Source: Spirochaetaceae bacterium (GTDB lineage: Bacteria; Spirochaetota; Spirochaetia; Treponematales; Breznakiellaceae). Taken from it: a DNA stretch of 33,839 bases. Shown piece by piece: positions 7,737 to 15,991 of this stretch (position 1 is the first letter of the stretch; each line of letters opens with the position of its first letter). The stretch spans positions 1 to 33,839 of the forward strand of contig JAISMB010000014.1 of assembly GCA_031276945.1 (NCBI GenBank), written 5' to 3'. The position numbers and the translations under genes are program-made. The notes below the pieces were generated by a model. That model worked only from the letters and a program-made list of their open reading frames with translations. It searched no databases and was not told the origin of the DNA.

Positions 7737-9675
7737 TATGTTCCTCCTTCTGTTCTGATACCGGAATTCGCTCCTTATAAATCCGGTATACCCCTTGAAT
7801 ACTGCGCAAGTCATTAACAAGGTCTTTTTGAATATGTTCAGTTGATTGAACCTGTGTTAAACGATCTTTAATATAATCTCTCACGGTTAAAGAACCGCCA
7901 AGCTGTACAGGGTCATCTAAGCCAAGAAACTGCTTATCATAGAGCGCCACAGCTTTCAGTATCTCATACCCAGCACTGACTTCAAAGACGCTTGATATTT
8001 GATCCGGCTTGAGGGTAAACAGTTCATCCGCTACAGCATCGCCGAGGCTTTGGCGTAATTGCAGCACACGCGGCAAATAGGCGTTTTCCTGCACCTGAAA
8101 GCCTGAACCGGGCGCACTGACTCGCTGAAAGACCGCATCAAAACGTGCTGAATCCTTGTTTATTTCAAGTGCTAACTGCTCAGCCGTTTCACGGGTTTTT
8201 TCTTTATCAGCACCGAAAGGCACAAGAATGGCATTATACCGGAGGGTTTCAGGCTGTACAAAATTGGTGCGCGCTATATTGTAGTAATCCTCAATTTCAT
8301 TCTCGCTGATAGGAACAAGTGCTGGAGGAGCAAGCGGACTATCGGTCTGTTTTGAACTCATATAGCGCTGTATAAGCAACTGCCGGCGTATATACTCCCG
8401 AAATGACGGCATATCCATACCGGTTTCAAGCATAACTTCTTCTGCGAACTCCTCAGTACGCGGCTCCCGTCCAAGCTGCGCCGCCATGCTAAACTGTAGT
8501 TGCTGAATATACCGATCCACATCAGCCATAGTAACCGTAAGTTTATCCCGCTCCGCAGCTTGAATTAGAAGCCTTTCGTCAATCATTTCATCCAAAAGAG
8601 CGTTCCAATCTACCGGACTATCCCCGACCTCCTGCTCAACAAGCTCCACAGAGCGTTGATACAAGTGCTCATCTTTGCGCAGTTCCTCTACAACTTCACG
8701 GCGAACCTGAATCATAAAGTGCTGGTTTTCTTGTTGCTGTAAAGCAGCTTGTATTTCTTCTGATACCAGGCGTACCGGCGTATTAAGCTGCGCTGGATCA
8801 TCAAATTCAAGAAACTTTAAGTCTAAAGTCCCAATGATTTTAACAATATAATAGGCGGTCAGACCTTCAATGACCGAAGATACCTCCCCTTGCTGCAAAT
8901 CAAAAACGGTTCGCATAAAGGCGCTCCCAAAGGTCTGCTGCGCTTGTGCGGTTCGCGGAACGTAACCTATATCACCCATTACTTCACAGCCTTCCGGGGA
9001 AGTCATTGCTAGTTCATCAAAAACAGAAGGATCAGCATGTATAGCGGCGCTTAATTGATCCGCTCTTTCCCGTGCCTGATCACGATCAGAATTAAACGGC
9101 ACGGCGATTACAGAAAGACGCACCGACTGGGGACGCACAAAATTAGCGCGAGACCACTCATAGGTCGAATAAATCTCTTCCTCGGATAGCTCTGAGGAGG
9201 ACTGTTCCGCTTTTTTGGTAAGGTAGACTTGGGCAAGCAACTGGTCCCGGTAGAGAGCTAAAGTCATACCGGTGTTTATAAGCATAAAAGAATCTAGTTC
9301 CTCATCAGTCAGTTCATAACCGGCCTGCATCGCCAAACTAGCGCGTATTTGTCTTATTTCCTGTTCTACCGTACTATATGTATCTGGATCTGCCTCTGCA
9401 CTAAGCGCAACCAATTTAAGATCAATACGTGTATCGAGCTGATTGGCAACACGCGCTCTGCGCTTCGCCTCGGCTTTTAACTGGGCTACGGTAATTGCCT
9501 CAATTCTGCCAAGCTCTACCACGGCAACGGGTTGTAAATCCGTATTGCTGTACCCTACTGCCGGCGCTCCTACCTCTTCTCCTGGTGCCGGAAGCTCAGT
9601 CTTAGTCGCACACGTACTCATCAGTAATACGACGAACAAGACCGAGCCTAACAAATATAATTTTTTCATAAGCAT
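7723..9675 (-). CDS. SurA-like lipoprotein with two tandem SurA_N/parvulin-like modules
   Basis: The 650-residue product has a lipoprotein signal peptide (KKLYLLGSVLFVVLLMSTC, lipobox LMSTC). Two homologous modules follow, each a SurA_N-like helical part and a PPIC-like part (VRLSVIAVPF... and LRYNAILVPF...). A third related module is the whole of the next gene. Start codons at 9675 and 9669 are both plausible; AGGT lies nine bases before 9675. The longer frame to 9792 would bury the signal peptide and is rejected. The role inferred from family is folding or escort of outer-membrane proteins. Catalytic parvulin residues are not obvious in either module. Confidence 0.82.
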   Translation of the reverse strand: MLMKKLYLLGSVLFVVLLMSTCATKTELPAPGEEVGAPAVGYSNTDLQPVAVVELGRIEAITVAQLKAEAKRRARVANQLDTRIDLKLVALSAEADPDTYSTVEQEIRQIRASLAMQAGYELTDEELDSFMLINTGMTLALYRDQLLAQVYLTKKAEQSSSELSEEEIYSTYEWSRANFVRPQSVRLSVIAVPFNSDRDQARERADQLSAAIHADPSVFDELAMTSPEGCEVMGDIGYVPRTAQAQQTFGSAFMRTVFDLQQGEVSSVIEGLTAYYIVKIIGTLDLKFLEFDDPAQLNTPVRLVSEEIQAALQQQENQHFMIQVRREVVEELRKDEHLYQRSVELVEQEVGDSPVDWNALLDEMIDERLLIQAAERDKLTVTMADVDRYIQQLQFSMAAQLGREPRTEEFAEEVMLETGMDMPSFREYIRRQLLIQRYMSSKQTDSPLAPPALVPISENEIEDYYNIARTNFVQPETLRYNAILVPFGADKEKTRETAEQLALEINKDSARFDAVFQRVSAPGSGFQVQENAYLPRVLQLRQSLGDAVADELFTLKPDQISSVFEVSAGYEILKAVALYDKQFLGLDDPVQLGGSLTVRDYIKDRLTQVQSTEHIQKDLVNDLRSIQGVYRIYKERIPVSEQKEEHNEAS

Positions 9676-9806
9676 ACACCGTTGACCTGAAAACGGCGAC
9701 GGGAATATCCCTCTCCTCCTGTTTATAACATATATAACGCATAAGTACGTTACTATACTAAATATATACCACATACATAAGAAAAATACCATATCACGAG
9801 CTAAAG

Positions 9807-10739
9807 TTACGGTATTGCCTGTAGCATCGCCCGGATAGCAGAGTCTGGATCCGCTTGTGCATCAATCCAGCGTACGTCCGGTAGGGTTTTAAAATACGTG
9901 ATTTGTCTTTTTACATAGTGCTGGGTATTTTTAATAATAGCGCGTGATACCGCAGTTTCATCCGGAACAAACGCAAATACTCCCGGTGCCGTCTCTTCAA
10001 AGAATTCACGGTATCCAATAGCACGCAGCCCCGGATCGCGCGGGGTATATCCTGCCCGATAAAGCTGCTTTACCTCATCTATAAGTCCGGCATGAAACAT
10101 AGCGGCTGTACGGTGCATGATACGCCGATACAGTACTTCACGCGGACGGCACAATCCTAGAACTAAAAATTGGTGACTCTGCCTATACTTATGTATTGCA
10201 TAAGAACTTAAAGGCTTTCCGGAAGTCCTGAATACCTCTAATGCACGCAGGAGACGATAGGTATCATTCCGGTGTATGCGTGAAGCGCTCACCGGATCAA
10301 CCGCCGCTAACTCAGAGAGGAGCGGTTCTACACCGCAGAACCGGAGTGTTTCTTTCAAATTCTGTCGTATGACCGGATCAGAGGGCGGAGATTCCGGCAG
10401 ACCATACAGTAAATTCTTGAGATAAAACCCTGTTCCGCCGCAGATAACCGGTAGAGCGCCTCGCTGTACTATTGTATCAACGGCAGCATTTGCACAGCGG
10501 ACAAAATCCCCAGCGGTAAACTGTTCATCAGGCTCACGGATATCAATAAGATGATGGGGGATTTTTGCCTGTAGCTGCGGTAAAGGCTTGGCAGTACCAA
10601 TGTCCATACCACGGTAGACCTGCATAGAATCTGCTGATATAAGTTCAAAGCTAGAGGGGCGAGCGGCAAAAATCTGTTCCACAAGCTCGGTTTTACCCGA
10701 TGCTGTCGGTCCTAAAAGGACTATTCCTCTATACAGAAT
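9807..10739 (-). CDS. miaA: tRNA dimethylallyltransferase MiaA (non-canonical start)
   Basis: Transfers dimethylallyl from DMAPP to the N6 of A37 in tRNAs reading UNN codons. Motifs include the P-loop GPTASGKT, SADSMQVYRGMDIGTAKP, PHHLID and ICGGTGFYLK. A canonical GTG exists only at 10682, which would remove the P-loop. The open frame carries GPTASGKT upstream but offers no ATG, GTG or TTG. ATT at 10739 (about 310 residues, with GGGGA six bases upstream) or CTG at 10736 fit family length. The start overlaps the end of the omega-like gene by 19 bp. An AUU/CUG start with coupled translation, or a sequencing indel, would explain this. Confidence 0.85.
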   Translation of the reverse strand: MLYRGIVLLGPTASGKTELVEQIFAARPSSFELISADSMQVYRGMDIGTAKPLPQLQAKIPHHLIDIREPDEQFTAGDFVRCANAAVDTIVQRGALPVICGGTGFYLKNLLYGLPESPPSDPVIRQNLKETLRFCGVEPLLSELAAVDPVSASRIHRNDTYRLLRALEVFRTSGKPLSSYAIHKYRQSHQFLVLGLCRPREVLYRRIMHRTAAMFHAGLIDEVKQLYRAGYTPRDPGLRAIGYREFFEETAPGVFAFVPDETAVSRAIIKNTQHYVKRQITYFKTLPDVRWIDAQADPDSAIRAMLQAIP

Positions 10740-10912
10740 TCCACATCCCCGGTAAAAATCTGATGAGCAGCTACAGAAACAATTTTATCTGCATTTAATG
10801 TACTATCCGGATCACCTAATACAGAAAGCTGATAGGAACGTCTGGACGCTGCAACGGTAATTTCGTACATATTACCATTATATGAAATCAGTTCTTCTAA
10901 AGGAAATATCAT
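10721..10912 (-). CDS. rpoZ: RNA polymerase omega subunit-like protein
   Basis: A 63-residue protein. MYEITVAASRRSYQL resembles the omega signature (FELVLLAAKRARQL in other bacteria), and IVSVAAHQIFTGDVEF resembles the following conserved helix. Omega helps assemble and stabilise the beta' subunit. The sequence is divergent and short, so the call rests on this motif alone. It overlaps miaA by 19 bp and is probably co-transcribed with it. An alternative reading is a small conserved treponemal protein of unknown role. Confidence 0.6.
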   Translation of the reverse strand: MIFPLEELISYNGNMYEITVAASRRSYQLSVLGDPDSTLNADKIVSVAAHQIFTGDVEFCIEE

Positions 10913-11029
10913 AGCATGAGTATAGTGAAGAAATGTCTTTCTGTAAAGCTTCGCTCTCTAGCTTATTTTCAACAGTTTCAACGTTTTTCAGCACGAGCTG
11001 CTCGACAAGTCTTCTGCATAGATACTTTG

Positions 11030-11040
11030 AGGTCTGACCT
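11030..11040. repeat. Solo AGGTCTGACCT palindrome
   Basis: Exact copy of the dispersed 11-bp palindrome, flanked by GA and CT, in the 183-bp gap between the conserved exported protein gene and the omega-like gene (both minus strand). No other feature is seen in this gap. Confidence 0.8.
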
Positions 11041-11095
11041 CTTTATCTACCAGCAGGAGCTTGGCATAAGGGAACGATCATCTCAAGGCGTAAAC

Positions 11096-11752
11096 CTAAT
11101 CATCTTCCATCTGTTGGAAGGTCTCGCGTACTTTCTGTAAAAGGGAAAGCTCACGGTTTATTGTCTTTGCATAGTCAAGTGTCGTATCCGCAATTCGAGC
11201 AGCTTCATCCTGCCAAAAATGTATCTGTTCCAAGTCAATAAACCGAAACCGGCGCTCCAAAGCCTTATTCGCCCATTCCACAGCATCATCCCAGTAAAGC
11301 AGGGCTGTTTTATAGCATGTTTCGGCTGTTTCAAGGCTTTTTAAGTTCTGTTCTTTCCATGGTTTGTTATAAAAATAAACTTCCCGTTTATTCCATTTAT
11401 TACCAAGAAATAAATACTGCTCAATCATTTTCAGATTCAGGTGCATCATAAACAAATACTGGTATTTTTCGTATGCTATTTCATTTTCTATACGCGCCGC
11501 TGCATACAAAGGGTTGGCAAAATCAGCATCCAATGCTTTTTCCAACCAATAAATATTTTCTATCGTATCATCCGGGTACTGAATGTAATGCAGATGGTAA
11601 AGCCTGTAATACTGCTCTTTGTACTGTATTGGATAGGCAGAAAGCGCAGAAGCGCCCAGAAAAAATAACAATCCCATAAAAACAGAAAAAGAGGATGGAG
11701 CAGAGCCGAAACCGGATAACCGGCGCCTACTATAAACCACAAGCTGTTTCAT
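11096..11752 (-). CDS. Conserved exported protein of unknown function
   Basis: A 218-residue protein I do not recognise by function. It has a basic N-terminus and one hydrophobic segment (about 23-40, ending LSAYP), which looks like a signal peptide or anchor. The rest is rich in Tyr, Trp, Glu and amphipathic helices (ENIYWLEKALDADFANPLYA, YKTALLYWDDAVEWANKALE) that recall TPR-like repeats. The start at 11752 is seven bases after the tmk stop, so the two are probably one operon. No catalytic motif is seen. Confidence 0.7.
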   Translation of the reverse strand: MKQLVVYSRRRLSGFGSAPSSFSVFMGLLFFLGASALSAYPIQYKEQYYRLYHLHYIQYPDDTIENIYWLEKALDADFANPLYAAARIENEIAYEKYQYLFMMHLNLKMIEQYLFLGNKWNKREVYFYNKPWKEQNLKSLETAETCYKTALLYWDDAVEWANKALERRFRFIDLEQIHFWQDEAARIADTTLDYAKTINRELSLLQKVRETFQQMEDD

Positions 11753-11758
11753 AATTCC

Positions 11759-12379
11759 TCACGTTTCCATAATCGGCAATTTTTGCAGTACTGCCCAGAG
11801 CGCCTGGGCAATTTCATCCGGAGAGCCATGGGCGTCGACAATCTCTACCCTACAGCCTAAGTCGCGATAAACCGGCAGCAAGTCCCGGTAACGGTTATAC
11901 ACCAGCCTTTGAAGAGCCGGTTCTTCGTACAATTCCTGCACGGGTCTGCCTTTTATGCGTTTAAGAGCATAATCAGGGTCAAGATCAAAAAAAACAAGCA
12001 ATTCCGGTAGCGGAAAATCCGCGTTAAGCCGTTCTATGAGTTCGGTAGGGCATGCTATGCCTTGATAAACCAAGGATGAGAATATATACCGGTCGCAGAC
12101 AACAAGTTCACCGTGCTGGCAGTGTTCTACAATACCGCCGGCTGCAAAGAGATGCTCAGCTCTATCGGCTGCAAAGAGATGTGCCATTGTTTGCGGACAG
12201 AGCCGTACTGCCCCTCGTAAAACCTGCCTGATGAGGCGTCCTAAAGGACCATTAGTCGGTTCGGCAGTGGTCCATAAGGGGGGGGCAATGGTCCAGCGCC
12301 TGTTCAAAATTGATAACTGGGTTGTTGTGCCGCTCCCATCTCCACCTTCAAGTACCACAAAATTTGACATTACCACCAT
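11759..12379 (-). CDS. tmk: Thymidylate kinase
   Basis: Phosphorylates dTMP to dTDP for DNA synthesis. The 206-residue product has the N-terminal P-loop GGDGSGTTT, the CDRYIFSSLVYQG substrate motif and DLDPDYALKRI. The lid region is short. Start choice is between ATG 12379 and ATG 12370 (MSNFVVLEGG); GGTGG lies between them, very close to the second. The gene is divergent from the UPF0158-GNAT gene with only 20 bp between starts, so the promoters of both must overlap or the plus-strand gene must have a very short leader. Confidence 0.92.
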   Translation of the reverse strand: MVVMSNFVVLEGGDGSGTTTQLSILNRRWTIAPPLWTTAEPTNGPLGRLIRQVLRGAVRLCPQTMAHLFAADRAEHLFAAGGIVEHCQHGELVVCDRYIFSSLVYQGIACPTELIERLNADFPLPELLVFFDLDPDYALKRIKGRPVQELYEEPALQRLVYNRYRDLLPVYRDLGCRVEIVDAHGSPDEIAQALWAVLQKLPIMET

Positions 12380-12399
12380 AACGTGGCATTATATACAGT

Positions 12400-13140
12400 A
12401 TGCACTTTAAGTTAAACCCTGAACTTATAAACAAGATTCTATTCGCTATGGAAAACCAGAACACCCTCTTTGTCCTTGATACAAAAACCGGCAATATAGT
12501 CCCCAGTAATTCTGTTACGCAAGATGAGCGGTATATTGCCTTACCGGTCTGGAATTCTGGTGATGGCTACCGGATCAGAGAGCGATTCACCGTGCAAATG
12601 ACCGATCCAGCTATTGCAGAGCAATTACTAGCCGCGCTCAACCGCGGCAAAGGAGTATTTCGAGCATTTAAGGAAGTATTACGGCAGTGCCCGCAGATAG
12701 AGGAACAGTGGACAAACTATAAAAACCGCGAGCTAAAACGGGTTATTGGCAGTTGGTATAAGGTGCTGCAAGAAGAGTGGGGGCTGGAATATATCGGTGA
12801 AGAACCGGAGGAAACGGTCGATCTTGTCGAGGAAGATTTTATTTTTGAGCCTTATGCAGAGGGTATTATCGCCAAAACTCCCCGTGGTGGGTATGCCGGT
12901 CGTATCAGCGTTATGTGGCGCGGGACGGCTCAGTATATATACAAGCTGGAAGTTCAGCCTGAATATCAAGGTTTGGGACTAGGAGAAGCTTTACTGACCC
13001 ATTTTCTCAGCACCAGTGATGTTGAGACTATTTTTATTGATTTACCGGCTGCGACTGACAATTTCGCCAAAGTGCTCCTGCGTAAATCTTTTATCCCCTA
13101 TGCAACCCGCTACAGATTGGATAGGAAAAAACATTCATAA
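12400..13140 (+). CDS. UPF0158 domain fused to a GNAT acetyltransferase
   Basis: A 246-residue two-domain protein. Residues 1-130 look like UPF0158 (ALNRGKGVFRAFKEVL and FVLDTKTGNIVPS are characteristic). Residues about 150-246 form a compact GNAT fold with the acetyl-CoA-binding motif VQPEYQGLGLGEALL and a C-terminal KSFIPYATRYRL strand. The substrate is unknown. ATG at 12400 is preferred because it starts the UPF0158 domain; no good ribosome site precedes it, so a leaderless or short-leader mRNA is possible. The fused form could mean the UPF0158 part selects a partner for acetylation; this is inference. Confidence 0.8.
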   Translation: MHFKLNPELINKILFAMENQNTLFVLDTKTGNIVPSNSVTQDERYIALPVWNSGDGYRIRERFTVQMTDPAIAEQLLAALNRGKGVFRAFKEVLRQCPQIEEQWTNYKNRELKRVIGSWYKVLQEEWGLEYIGEEPEETVDLVEEDFIFEPYAEGIIAKTPRGGYAGRISVMWRGTAQYIYKLEVQPEYQGLGLGEALLTHFLSTSDVETIFIDLPAATDNFAKVLLRKSFIPYATRYRLDRKKHS

Positions 13141-13177
13141 AGGTAAGGGGAGGTCAGACCTCTACCTCCCCTTACCT
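13141..13177. repeat. Strong hairpin with a nested AGGTCAGACCT palindrome
   Basis: AGGTAAGGGGAGGT (13141-13154) and ACCTCCCCTTACCT (13164-13177) are perfect 14-bp arms with a 9-base loop. The exact palindrome AGGTCAGACCT (13151-13161) spans the left arm and loop, so two structures compete. It starts at the base after the UPF0158-GNAT stop. It could act as a terminator, but lacks a T-run. Confidence 0.8.
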
Positions 13178-13239
13178 CCCACGGTCAGTCCTTGCGGCAT
13201 AACCTAGCCTAACTCAGGGCAAGACCAGTAAAATACCCT

Positions 13240-13629
13240 ATGGCTTTTATGAAAATGCTTCCCTTGACGCCGGTGGACTGTGCCGTGATTATCGTGAGTG
13301 TAGCGATAATCGGATTTTCTGCCTTTGCAGTCTATGCAGACCCCACAACCGATGCCTCCATCACCATAGAAGGCGCACAGAGTTCATGGCTCTTCCCGCT
13401 TAATACCGAGGAAACCGTAACCGTCTCAGGTCCTCTGGGCGCTACTGTTGTGCAGATAAAAGACGGGCTGGTGCGTATCCTGTCTTCGCCGTGTCTCAAC
13501 CAAACCTGTGTAAGCGCCCCGCCCATAGGACGGCATGGGCAGTGGCTCGCCTGCCTACCCAATGAGGTCTTTGTGGCAATAGACGGGACTGTGCCGCAGG
13601 GACAAGAGCTTGACGCTCTTGCGTGGTGA
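13240..13629 (+). CDS. NusG domain II-containing membrane-anchored protein
   Basis: A 129-residue protein with one N-terminal membrane helix (about 14-31) and an extracytoplasmic NusG_II (DUF1312-type) domain. The pattern SSPCLNQTCVSAPPIG ... WLACLPNEVFVAI, with two cysteines four residues apart and a CLPN motif, is characteristic. Such proteins occur beside Gx-type transporters and flavin or quinone export genes; their role is unsettled. The gene lies three bases upstream of the Gx transporter gene and is evidently in one operon. No strong ribosome site is seen before ATG 13240. Confidence 0.82.
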   Translation: MAFMKMLPLTPVDCAVIIVSVAIIGFSAFAVYADPTTDASITIEGAQSSWLFPLNTEETVTVSGPLGATVVQIKDGLVRILSSPCLNQTCVSAPPIGRHGQWLACLPNEVFVAIDGTVPQGQELDALAW

Positions 13630-13632
13630 ACT

Positions 13633-14202
13633 ATGCCGCAGCCGCCTCTGCTTATCCCCACAGACAGAAAAATAGTTGCCGTGCTGGGCGCTTTTTGCCT
13701 CTTTCTTGCGACCATCGAATACCTCATTCCCAAGCCGCTGCCCTTCATGCGTCTGGGAATTGCAAACCTGCCGCTCATGCTTGCGCTTGATATTCTGCCT
13801 TTCCGTGGTTTTATGCTGCTGGTAACCATCAAAATACTGGGGCAGGCTCTGATTTCAGGCACTCTCTTTTCGTACATCTTTCTCTTTTCCTGTGTCGGCA
13901 CGATCTTATCAGCACTTTCCATGTTTGCCCTCCGCTTGTTTTTCAAGCAGCGGATTAGCTTTGTGGGCATTTGTGTTGCCGGCGCTCTGATGTCTACCGT
14001 CAGTCAAATAGGCTTGGCATGGCTTTTTATCTTTGGCAAAAGCACGCGGTATATTATACCGCCGTTTTTAGGCGCTGGTCTTATTACCGGTATAAGTCTG
14101 GGTCTATGGTGCGCCTACTTCAGCGCCCATTCCCAGTGGTATCGCGAACAGCTCAGCACATACCGCCAGTCTCACACCCAGCATTCCTCAGAAGAAGCAT
14201 GA
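13633..14202 (+). CDS. Gx transporter family / heptaprenyl diphosphate synthase component I-like membrane protein
   Basis: A 189-residue integral membrane protein with about five helices and the signature PFMRLGIANLPLMLAL-DILPFRG, typical of Hpre_diP_synt_I / Gx transporter proteins. The name heptaprenyl synthase component is historical; sequence and topology resemble ECF substrate-binding components. It follows the NusG_II gene after three bases, a pairing common in this family. The substrate cannot be told from the sequence. Confidence 0.82.
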   Translation: MPQPPLLIPTDRKIVAVLGAFCLFLATIEYLIPKPLPFMRLGIANLPLMLALDILPFRGFMLLVTIKILGQALISGTLFSYIFLFSCVGTILSALSMFALRLFFKQRISFVGICVAGALMSTVSQIGLAWLFIFGKSTRYIIPPFLGAGLITGISLGLWCAYFSAHSQWYREQLSTYRQSHTQHSSEEA

Positions 14203-14207
14203 GAAAC

Positions 14208-14246
14208 TGGTAAGCTACCCATCGCTCAAGCGGTGGGCTTCTTGTT
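14208..14246 (+). terminator. Probable terminator of the NusG_II-Gx operon
   Basis: CCCATCGCT and AGCGGTGGG form a stem with one G-T pair and a two-base loop, extended by outer AAGC/GCTT and followed by CTTCTTGTTTT. It lies shortly after the stop at 14202. The hairpin also resembles ends of some IS200/IS605 elements, so a mobile-element origin is possible. Confidence 0.55.
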
Positions 14247-14361
14247 TTACAGACCAAACTGAGACCAATAAAGCAAGCCCTGCCAATAAGTGCGGTTTCA
14301 GCCTTCGCACGCATTGTATTCCTGCACCCCGCAAAAATCTTTATTCCTTCTTGAGGTTTTG

Positions 14362-14444
14362 CTTCCAACAAAGACGGTATTCTGATTCCAATAAGGACGG
14401 GCTTTTTATTCCAATAAGGACAAGATTTCGATTCCAATAAGGAG
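14362..14444. repeat. 23-bp direct repeats abutting an IS remnant
   Basis: Four units start at 14362, 14385, 14408 and 14431. The first nine to fourteen bases are conserved (ATTCCAATAAGGAC; first unit CTTCCAACAAAGAC) and the next nine vary. The last unit is cut at 14444 exactly where transposase-like sequence begins. No gene is seen in 14247-14444. Confidence 0.7.
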
Positions 14445-14564
14445 CACCATCTTATTGAGAATGTATGGCTTAAACAGTACAGAGGTATTGCTACTCGGTA
14501 TGCTAAACGCTCTGATTCCTTTCTCGCCACTCTCTATCTCAGATCTATCTTCCTCGCCTTTTAA
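14445..14564 (+). pseudogene. IS5-family transposase C-terminal fragment
   Basis: Forty codons read HHLIENVWLKQYRGIATRYA ... SDSFLATLYLRSIFLAF and stop at 14562-14564. This matches the C-terminus of the transposase in the IS at 15248-16030 on the opposite strand, with three codons lost at VFRW. The upstream part of the element is gone. Confidence 0.8.
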
Positions 14565-14669
14565 GGGGTAGGAGGTCTGACTGAGGGGGTGGGGAGTTCT
14601 CAGAGAGCGCCGTAGTAGGTTGCAAGAATTCTAAGAGCCTACTACCTTACTACGGACTTTGTTTTTTCT

Positions 14670-15247
14670 TTAATCTGCACCGCCAAACAGACTGGCTATT
14701 ACATCTGCAAGGGACTGCTTGATTTGTTCTTGAGTACTTCCCTGCTTTGCTAAAGTGGCGTACCACTGTTCATTGTCCAAAAGAGCTTGAAATCCTTCGG
14801 AACCATAACGGAAGTGGAAGTGTTCAATAGTAGCCGGTGAATGCTGCTCTGGAAGCAGGGCTATCAAATATTTAGCGGGACCAGTTTGGTCTCCTTCAAA
14901 CGCATACCAATAAGCCATGAAGCCTTCTTCTTCTCCAGCTTCAAATTGCTGCTTAAAGGTATAGGTTACTGCCGTTGCCGTACCAGTGGCATCAGCACCG
15001 GTATACCGGGTAAAGGTATCACCGCTGATAACACACGATTTGAAATCTGCGCTCATCATTTGTACAAACGCCTCTTTCAAAGCGACTGCGTCCATTTGTT
15101 CTGTTGCGCCTTCTGCAAAAACAGACTGGAGCCAGTCCGCATCCAAATAGTTGGTCATGCTGTTCCATGTGCCTGTCCATTTTGCCAATTCAGGATCAGC
15201 GCTGCTTCTGCTGGCAGAAGAACTAGCACAGCCTCTCGCTCCTAGGA
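14670..15247 (-). pseudogene. ZinT-like metal-binding lipoprotein, 5' end removed by IS insertion
   Basis: The mature domain is intact: WTGTWNSMTNYLDADWLQSVF at the start, EQHSPATIEHFHFRYG with the H...HxH zinc-binding pattern, and WYATLAKQGSTQEQIKQSL near the end. ZinT-family proteins bind Zn or Cd in the periplasm. Upstream in frame is GARGCASSSASRSSADPELA, which looks like a lipoprotein cleavage site and linker, but the frame meets the IS end (15248) and a TGA before any start codon. The only possible start is TTG at 15188, with no ribosome site and no signal peptide. I therefore read it as an IS-disrupted gene; a short cytoplasmic product cannot be excluded. Confidence 0.65.
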
Positions 15248-15991
15248 GGTGTCGTCAAAAGGAAGGAAGATAAATCTGAGATAGAGAGCGGCGAGAAAGG
15301 AATCAGAGCGTTTAGCATAGCGAGTGGCGATACCTCTGTACTGTTTAAGCCACCGAAATACATGCTCAATAAGATGGTGCTTCTTATACAGCTCTTTGTC
15401 ATAAGTCCTTACTACCTTAATATCTCCTGCCCAGGCTGTGTTTATTACATGGTTCACGTCATACCCTCTATCTATCGGCAATCAAGACTTTTACCGATAA
15501 ACCTGCCATTAAGAGCTGTGCATAGGTGCAATCCGCCTTCTGCCCCGCTGAAACTATAATACGTACCGGCTTTCCCCTCTTATCTATAGCAAGGTGGACT
15601 TTGGTATTGAGCCCCCTTTTGTACGCCCTATTACTTGATTTCCTCCAACCGCTGTACATCCGTCTGTATGGACTTTGCTATACGTTGCATCTATCATAAG
15701 CCACTGGGTATCTAGTTCCCCGATAACTTCAGCGGCTATTGTTTTCCAGACATCCCTATCCCGCCAGCGGCAAAACCTTCGGTGTGTATTTTTCCAGTTG
15801 CCGTATTCAGGAGGTAAATCTCTCCAAGGAACACCGGTTCTGATAATCCAAGATACAGCATTGATAAAGCGTCGATTGTCATGAGCCATTCGACCCTGTT
15901 TACCTACCGCTCCTGGCAGTAAGTCTTTTATTTTTTCCCACAGCCTATCACTGATGTCGTGTCTGTGCAGTGCTTTTCCGTTTTCTTTCAT
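15242..15991 (-). pseudogene. IS5-family (IS427-type) transposase, broken
   Basis: DDE transposase read in three pieces. 15584-15991 gives MKENGKALHRHDISDRLWEK to TKGG; the frame then shifts -1 at AAAAGGGGG (normal for IS427-type elements, where frameshifting makes the full protein) into 15468-15659. A 4-bp duplication in GATAGATAGAGGG, where GATAGAGGG would keep the frame, then forces a stop, and the rest continues in 15242-15481. DDE residues lie in MIDATYS, IADRGYD and EHVFRW. Between DIKVV and YDKELYK about ten residues usual in the family are missing. The element is probably not autonomous now. Confidence 0.82.

Noticed and set aside
10916-11140. Plus-strand 74-codon open frame
   Set aside because: No ribosome site or domain; it crosses the palindrome copy and overlaps the end of the exported protein gene.
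13332-13970. 212-codon minus-strand open frame
   Set aside because: It overlaps the NusG_II and Gx transporter genes, which have clear family motifs.
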